From contig OY970367.1 of the NCBI GenBank assembly GCA_963718635.1, positions 434,001 to 498,000 of the forward strand: a stretch of DNA of 64,000 nt, written 5' to 3'. Origin of the DNA: JAIOQJ01 sp963718635 (lineage in GTDB: Bacteria > Planctomycetota > Planctomycetia > Gemmatales > Gemmataceae). The position numbers were made by a program, and so were the translations under genes. The notes under the pieces are model-generated. The model saw only the letters and a program-made list of their open reading frames with translations. It was not told the origin of the DNA and searched no databases. Below, one piece after another: positions 59,218 through 64,000 of this stretch (positions are counted from its first letter, which is position 1; the number at the start of each line of letters is the position of its first letter).

Positions 59218-60663
59218 TTACTTCGGCACGAATACGACAGCGGTATCATCTTCGTACTTCACTAGCCAACGTGGTGAGCTTTTCAGCGCCTCGGCGAGTT
59301 CCTTGCCGCTTCGCTTCTTCGGGGCAATGATCAAATGCGATTTTTGCAGATCGGGGTCGTTTTCCCAGCCGGGCTCGGCACTCCATGTGTCCATCGAACG
59401 TATCAATCTCTCTTCGCCGTATAAGTTGGTGCGGCCATCCATACTGACAGGCCTTTCCGGCAGCGCCCAAATCAGATAGCCGCCCCAATCGAACGTGTTG
59501 AACAACGGGCCCGGCAGACGCTGCTCACGGATGAATTCGACTGCCTTCACCGGGTAGGTTTCTTCGTGCACCATCGCGATGGTTTTGCCCTTCGACAGCA
59601 CCAGTTGCCAGGCGATTGAAATGAGTGCCGCGGCTAGGGCGGACATGCCGAAGATAGTCCAAGCTGAAATGAGCCGGCGTGACTCCGGCCTTTCTCTACC
59701 GCTTTGCACGATCACGGCGCTGGCCGCCAATACCCCATACCACAGATCGCGTTGCATGCGCATGCTGAATAGGCAACCTGATGCGAGCAACAGAAGATCC
59801 CAGATCCGCAGGCCCCGGCGAATGCTTACGACCACGGCCATAAGCGCCAGAACGATCATCGGCCAGTTATACCATTGGGAATAGTCCGGCGGTTGCAATT
59901 CCATCACGAGCGCCAATGCCTTCGTTTGTGTCGCGTACTCCCAGATCACTCGATAGAGATGCAGATGAAAAGGAGTCAAAAGCGTAGCCAGCGCACAACT
60001 AAGCCCGAGCCAGAATAGTTGGCGAGTGATCATTCTACGTTCCGGTCGCTCAGCCTTGAGCTGTTCGGCCAAGGCCGCTAACCAGGCTAGTCCCAGCACG
60101 GCAAAGCCCATCACGAATTGAATGTGGATATTCGCCCACAGAACATAAAGAATCGGCAAGACCCAGAACCGTCGCCAAGAGCTTCCCTCGCGCACGCAAA
60201 TCACAGCATGCAGCGTGAGCGTGGTAAAGAAGATGGTAAAGTGCCAAGGCCTTTCCGGCGAGAAAGGGCGCAACGATATGGTTACCAGCGCGAGCAATCC
60301 CAGGGCAATCCAGCCGCTTCGGGCGTGCCGTAGCAGAAACCAGCCGATGCCGCCCCATGACAGCATCACAAGCAGATAACGCAGGCCAATAACGCCGGCC
60401 GCCCCCGCCGTCTGAAAACAGCCGTAAAGCAAGAGCTCGTAGAGCCAACTGTAAGCGACCCAGGGCGTATGCTCTTCCTGGCCCAGTTGCGAAAACGGAT
60501 CGTAATCGGGCAGATTTTGTTCAACGACGATATATTGCCCGACGCGCAAGTGCCACCAAGTGTCCCAGTCGAGACACGGCTCGATCACTTTGCCCGCTGC
60601 AAGGAGTGCAAGCAGGAACAACACGAAGAGTTGCCGTTGATGATTCGAAATCGGTTGAGACAT
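59218..60663 (-). CDS. Polytopic membrane protein, GT-C-like
   Basis: About 481 residues with some ten transmembrane helices. The first outer loop carries LDWDTWWHLRVGQYIVVEQN and DPFSQ, an Asp-rich pattern like the acidic loop of GT-C glycosyltransferases. The C-terminal soluble tail (GGYLIWALPERPVSMDGRTN, YEDDTAVVFVPK) is typical of uncharacterised planctomycete relatives. Start 60663; the frame is open further upstream only through the 68-bp tandem repeat. Confidence 0.7.
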   Translation of the reverse strand: MSQPISNHQRQLFVLFLLALLAAGKVIEPCLDWDTWWHLRVGQYIVVEQNLPDYDPFSQLGQEEHTPWVAYSWLYELLLYGCFQTAGAAGVIGLRYLLVMLSWGGIGWFLLRHARSGWIALGLLALVTISLRPFSPERPWHFTIFFTTLTLHAVICVREGSSWRRFWVLPILYVLWANIHIQFVMGFAVLGLAWLAALAEQLKAERPERRMITRQLFWLGLSCALATLLTPFHLHLYRVIWEYATQTKALALVMELQPPDYSQWYNWPMIVLALMAVVVSIRRGLRIWDLLLLASGCLFSMRMQRDLWYGVLAASAVIVQSGRERPESRRLISAWTIFGMSALAAALISIAWQLVLSKGKTIAMVHEETYPVKAVEFIREQRLPGPLFNTFDWGGYLIWALPERPVSMDGRTNLYGEERLIRSMDTWSAEPGWENDPDLQKSHLIIAPKKRSGKELAEALKSSPRWLVKYEDDTAVVFVPK

Positions 60664-60718
60664 GGGGCAAAGGATAGAAGAGAAACGTCTGCTAAGCAAT
60701 GGTTCTATCGCCGGACCC

Positions 60719-60880
60719 GTAGCGGAAGTCGTGAGACTTCCGTCTTCTGCGGAAGTTTGACAACTTCCGCTACGTTTTTCTGCCGCGTAGCGGAAGTCGT
60801 GAGACTTCCGTCTTCTGCGGAAGTTTGACAACTTCCGCTACGTTTTTCTGCCGCGTAGCGGAAGTCGTCAGACTTCCGTC
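60719..60880. repeat. 68-bp tandem repeat, about 2.4 copies
   Basis: Units begin at 60719, 60787 and 60855 (exact period 68). The first two are near-identical and the third is truncated with one base changed (GTCGTGAG to GTCGTCAG). Each full unit holds an inverted repeat GTAGCGGAAGT / ACTTCCGCTAC with further GACTTCCG and GCGGAAGT segments inside. It fills the gap between two minus-strand genes. Confidence 0.85.
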
Positions 60881-60883
60881 TTT

Positions 60884-62111
60884 CTACTCGCGCCCAAAAA
60901 ACTGCTCCTCTCGCGGCAGCGAGACGACTTTCCAAGTCGGCGCATAAAAACGGACAATACGCCGGGGCCGGAAACCTTCAAGCAACATGTCGCACTGGAC
61001 GCGAATGCGCACACCGCTGCTGCCGGGTTCGACAGGTACTTTCTTGACGTCGAGTACGAGCCCGCCTTTGCGATCGTTCACCGGGTCGTAGGTCATCAGG
61101 CTCTCGCGAGCCACAGCAATGGAACCTTTGGCCGCTTTGAGCTTGTCTTCGGGCTTGGCTAGAGGGTCCATATTGGTAAGGCTCAACTCTTCAAACAATT
61201 GAGGATCAACGCCGCCAAAGAACGTGATTGTCACAATTTGAGCGTCGTCATCAACGGCATCCACCCAACCGGGCAATCCGCGCTCGCGTATATAGTCGCG
61301 ATGGCGATCCAACTGGCGACTGGTGGCCTCTTGTCGGCTTGCTTCATCGATCCAGATGTCCAAAATACGTCCGGGGCCGTAGAGCGTACACCAAGTAAGG
61401 TTGAAAAGCACGGACTGACCCGCCTTGAGTGTATCGAGCTTCGCAAAACTATTGCCTTGGTGAACGCGCGTGGCAGTTGTCAGGTCGAACGTCCGTAGCT
61501 TCCCGATCGGGCCGCCCTCACCATGCAAACTCGCAACGAGTTTTTTGGCCGCCAGATCGAACGAATCGATCTTCCAAAGTTGCTTCTGTCGAGCGAGATA
61601 GGTGAAATCGTCTACGAGCTCAAAGCAGCGGCGAAAATCCAATTCGGGCGTTCCGCGGTTGTTGTTAGCCGGCGGATATGGCGTCTTATCGTCCGGGGCT
61701 TTCAAATAAAATAAGCCATGAAGGTGCGTTCCAAGCGGAATGTCCTGCAGCGCGGCCGGTGCGCCGTGGCAATAGATCGAGCCATAAGGAAGCATGACAG
61801 CATCGACCGCCAGATCCCACATGCCGCGATCCTGACTGTCGTTGCGGTCGATCCGCATATGAAACCGACGCTCGAGATGATCGACGTAAATCAACTCGCC
61901 TGAAATGGCATGTGCCGAACCCTGTGGGGGAAACTTGCCATCGACAAGTTGATACCACTCGGGAGCATCGCTCTTGCTCTTTGTTTTGGACTTCTTCAAC
62001 TGATTCGCCGTGACTGGGCCGCCGGCATCGGTGCGAAATTTGGGCGCATCCTGGGCTAAGGCAAGCGAAGCGCGTAATGATCAGGCTGAGCGCGAGTAGG
62101 TTTGAGTGCAT
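60884..62111 (-). pseudogene. Secreted planctomycete hypothetical protein, one frame break
   Basis: About 408 residues when repaired. The signal peptide MHSNLLALSLI lies in a second frame and joins ASLALAQDAPKFRTDAGG near 62080; the rest is open from 61999. The body has beta-rich segments (GELIYVDHLERRFHMRID, QSVLFNLTWCTLYGPGRIL, VRIRVQCDMLLEGFRPRRI). No domain recognised. Followed by the 68-bp tandem repeat. Probably periplasmic; role unknown. Confidence 0.65.
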
Positions 62112-62130
62112 TGTTGAAGTTTAAAGTGTT

Positions 62131-62217
62131 CTTGTAGGGTGGGTGAAGACTTTGCGAAACACACCTATCAGACCAGTGCTCGGGTGGATTGCGCAAAGCC
62201 TTCACCCACCCTATAAG
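62131..62217. repeat. Long hairpin between two genes
   Basis: TAGGGTGGGTGAAG (62135-62148) pairs with CTTCACCCACCCTA (62200-62213), and CTTTGCG (62150-62156) with CGCAAAG (62192-62198), leaving a 35-base loop. No T-run. Confidence 0.75.
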
Positions 62218-62220
62218 ATC

Positions 62221-63564
62221 TTACGCCACGAGTTCCGACAAAGGCCTTACGCTATCCTGGAACTTCTCCGTCTTGACGTCGGCACGCTGCAACATGGTGA
62301 GGAGCAGATTGCTTAGGCGAGCGTCGCCATCTACGGGACGGGAGCAGATGCGATAGTGGGCGTTGGCGTCGGCAACGTCGTACTTGCCAATTCTGGGCAG
62401 ATTAAAATCGACGTGTTGACCGTGCTTGTACCCCAGCCCACGCCCACCGGCGAGCAACGTGGGCAGATTGGCGTTCCCGTGGCTGTGACCGTAGGCCATG
62501 CCGCTTCCCCAAAGAACCTGAGTCGTGTCGAGTAGCGTTTGGCCATCGGCTTCTTTGTGCGCTTTGAGTTGATCGAGGAAGTAGCTTAGCTGCTCGACGA
62601 GGAAGGTATCCGTCTGAGTGAGCCGGCGAAACTGTTCTGGGTCGCCGTTGTGGTGGGAGAGGCCGTGACGCGTCTGCGAAATGCCGATGTCGGGAATGGC
62701 GCCGCCGTTCGATTCGCTGCAAATCATGCAGGTTATTACGCGGGTGGAATCAGTGCGGAGGGCCATCACCATCAGATCGTAGAACAAGCGGTGATAGTCG
62801 GCGACCACGCTCATGTCGAGCCTTACGGCTCAAATTGCGATGCTTCAGCCGTATCGAGCTTGGGCTTCGGGATGTTCAGCCACGAATCGGCACGCTGCGT
62901 CCGCACTTCCACTTGGCGAACGGCCGTAAGGTATTCGTCGAGCTTGTTGCGGTCCTCGCTGCCCAGCTTGCCCGTCACACGTTTGGCATCGTCTGCCACC
63001 AAATCGAGAATGCTGCCCTGGCGGCTGAGTCGGCGGCGAATCGTCTCTTTGCTCTCTTTCTCTACACCGAAAAGCATGTTGAAGATTTGCACCGTATTGC
63101 GTTCGGCGGGAATCTGGATGCCATCGCGCGACCAGGCCAGCGAATGCCCTTCGATCGCCATTTCCAGCGATGAGAAGCGCGTCGACTGCCCTTGCACCTC
63201 GGCCATGCATTTGATCGGCCGAGACCGTGTTGCGGAAGGCGCCGCCATCGCCGGGAACGTTGGCGCCAGTCAGCCATACTTTGTCGCAGTTGTGATGTTT
63301 GCCGAGGACCATCGGATGATGCAGGCCGCTGATCGGCGTGACATCGGCCCGATGCTTTTCGAGCGATTCCAGCGGCTTCGAGAACTCGAAGTCCTTGCCG
63401 GCCTTCTCGATTTGCCACGTAAGCGTGTTCACGCCGTTGGGAATGTAAAGAAAGACGCTGCGCTTCGGCTTCGATGCGGCGCGGGCAGCGGCTGCGGCCA
63501 TGCACTCGAGCCACGGCAAGGCAATGGAAACGCCAAGGCCGCGGAGCACCTGGCGGCGGTTCAT
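62221..63564 (-). pseudogene. DUF1552 protein, two frame breaks
   Basis: About 447 residues when repaired. NRRQVLRGLGVSIALPWLEC is a Tat-type signal with RR. SVFLYIPNGVNTLTWQIEK, LDEYLTAVRQVEVRTQRAD, VITCMICSESNGGAIPDIG and LWGSGMAYGHSHGNANLPTL mark DUF1552, a relative of DUF1501 with a sulfatase-like fold. Frame changes lie near 63220 (before MAEVQGQSTRF) and near 62820 (before DYHRLFYDLMVMAL). It is paired with the DUF1592 gene just upstream, the usual planctomycete arrangement. Confidence 0.85.
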
Positions 63565-63641
63565 TCGCCAGCGGTTGAGAGTTGATCATTGTCTGTCATC
63601 AGCGATTGCGTCCTGTCATGGGCTTGCACAGGCTGCGGCTA

Positions 63642-64000
63642 TCATCGTTTCTGAAACAAATCGGACAGCACGAACGCCTCGACGATGTCGCGCAGGCGGT
63701 AGTCCTTCGTCGCGGCTGGCCTTGGCGATCGCGGCCAAATCGTTTCGATCATCGAAGGACAACGTCCGCCGCAGGCCATAGGTCGCGAGCTTTTCGATGA
63801 AGGCCGCATTGAACGTATCGATGTCGGCGAGCAGCAGTTGCTTGAACTCTTCAGGCGTCTTGTAAGCGCGGCCATCGGGGAGCTTGCCGGCCGGGTTCAC
63901 TGTGGGGTTCTTGCCGGTTCCTTCCACAACCTCTTCGGTCCGCCAGCGCCCGATGGCGTCGTAGTTTTCGAAGGCGAGCCCGAGCGGGTCGATCTTCGCA
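63642..64000 (-). pseudogene. C-terminal end of a DUF1592-family protein, cut by the window edge
   Basis: The visible part starts AKIDPLGLAFENYDAIGRWR, the heme-adjacent end of DUF1588, then the DUF1585 end (FIEKLATYGLRRTLSFDDR). The frame changes near 63715, so the end reads DYRLRDIVEAFVLSDLFQKR with a stop at 63642. The rest lies beyond 64000. It precedes the DUF1552 gene by 77 bases on the same strand and pairs with it. Confidence 0.8.

Noticed and set aside
60719..60880. Possible CRISPR array
   Set aside because: The units are contiguous 68-bp tandem copies with no spacers, and no cas genes are nearby.
1548..63564. Programmed frameshifting as explanation of the many split genes
   Set aside because: The breaks lack shared slippery sites and occur in unrelated families where relatives are single frames; sequence error is simpler.

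Overview
The window looks like chromosomal DNA of a planctomycete (Planctomycetota; Gemmatales-like is my guess). The case rests on gene families rather than on any marker gene. They include a BBP7-type outer-membrane barrel, secreted DUF1592 / DUF1549-DUF1553 / DUF1501 / DUF1552 proteins with c-type heme motifs, Ser/Thr kinases fused to FGE-sulfatase domains next to an ECF sigma factor, a SpoIVB-type S55 protein, tandem Uma2 genes and a deoxyhypusine-synthase-like protein. Recognisable housekeeping genes are metG, fabH, rplU and a standalone phosphopantothenoylcysteine decarboxylase.

Layout. 0-5 kb: an SDR oxidoreductase, a double amidohydrolase, then a palindrome-rich island (4.3-4.9 kb). 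5-17 kb: two secreted proteins (S55 and beta-propeller), metG, a DHS-like gene, a pseudokinase-FGE fusion, BBP7 and a DUF1493 gene. 17.3-18.6 kb: a second palindrome island that repeats the first in the same order. 18.6-26 kb: PPCDC, a divergent ECF sigma / kinase-FGE pair, a secreted sugar-hydrolase-like protein, hicAB, and a small gene plus retropepsin-like protease pair. 26-32 kb: GT39, rplU, a secreted protein, fabH and an anchored planctomycete protein. 32-37 kb: an M16 zinc peptidase gene cut by an IS4-family element with 13-bp terminal inverted repeats and 11-bp target duplications. 37-45 kb: a secreted DUF1592, DUF1549/1553, DUF1501 cluster. 45-54 kb: a 1412-residue membrane-anchored TPR/coiled-coil protein, a Gly/Tyr/Asn-rich PDZ protein, a large outer-membrane barrel and a DUF4912 protein. 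54-59 kb: an orphan HicB, glcE - two Uma2 genes - glcF, and a DnaQ-like exonuclease. 59-64 kb: a polytopic membrane protein, a 68-bp tandem repeat, a secreted planctomycete protein, DUF1552 and the end of a second DUF1592 gene.

Two things colour the whole annotation. First, about 23 reading-frame breaks fall inside otherwise well conserved genes (amidohydrolase, kinase, ECF, glcE, glcF, DUF1501, DUF1549, DUF1552 and others). Residual assembly indels explain them better than mass gene decay, so I give each broken gene as one span and say where the frame changes. Second, the intergenic DNA is full of long, nearly perfect inverted repeats. The most striking is a composite non-coding element present twice (about 4317-4893 and 17662-18364). 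Its palindromes share a fixed core but swap complementary base pairs between copies, and I know of no described family that matches it.
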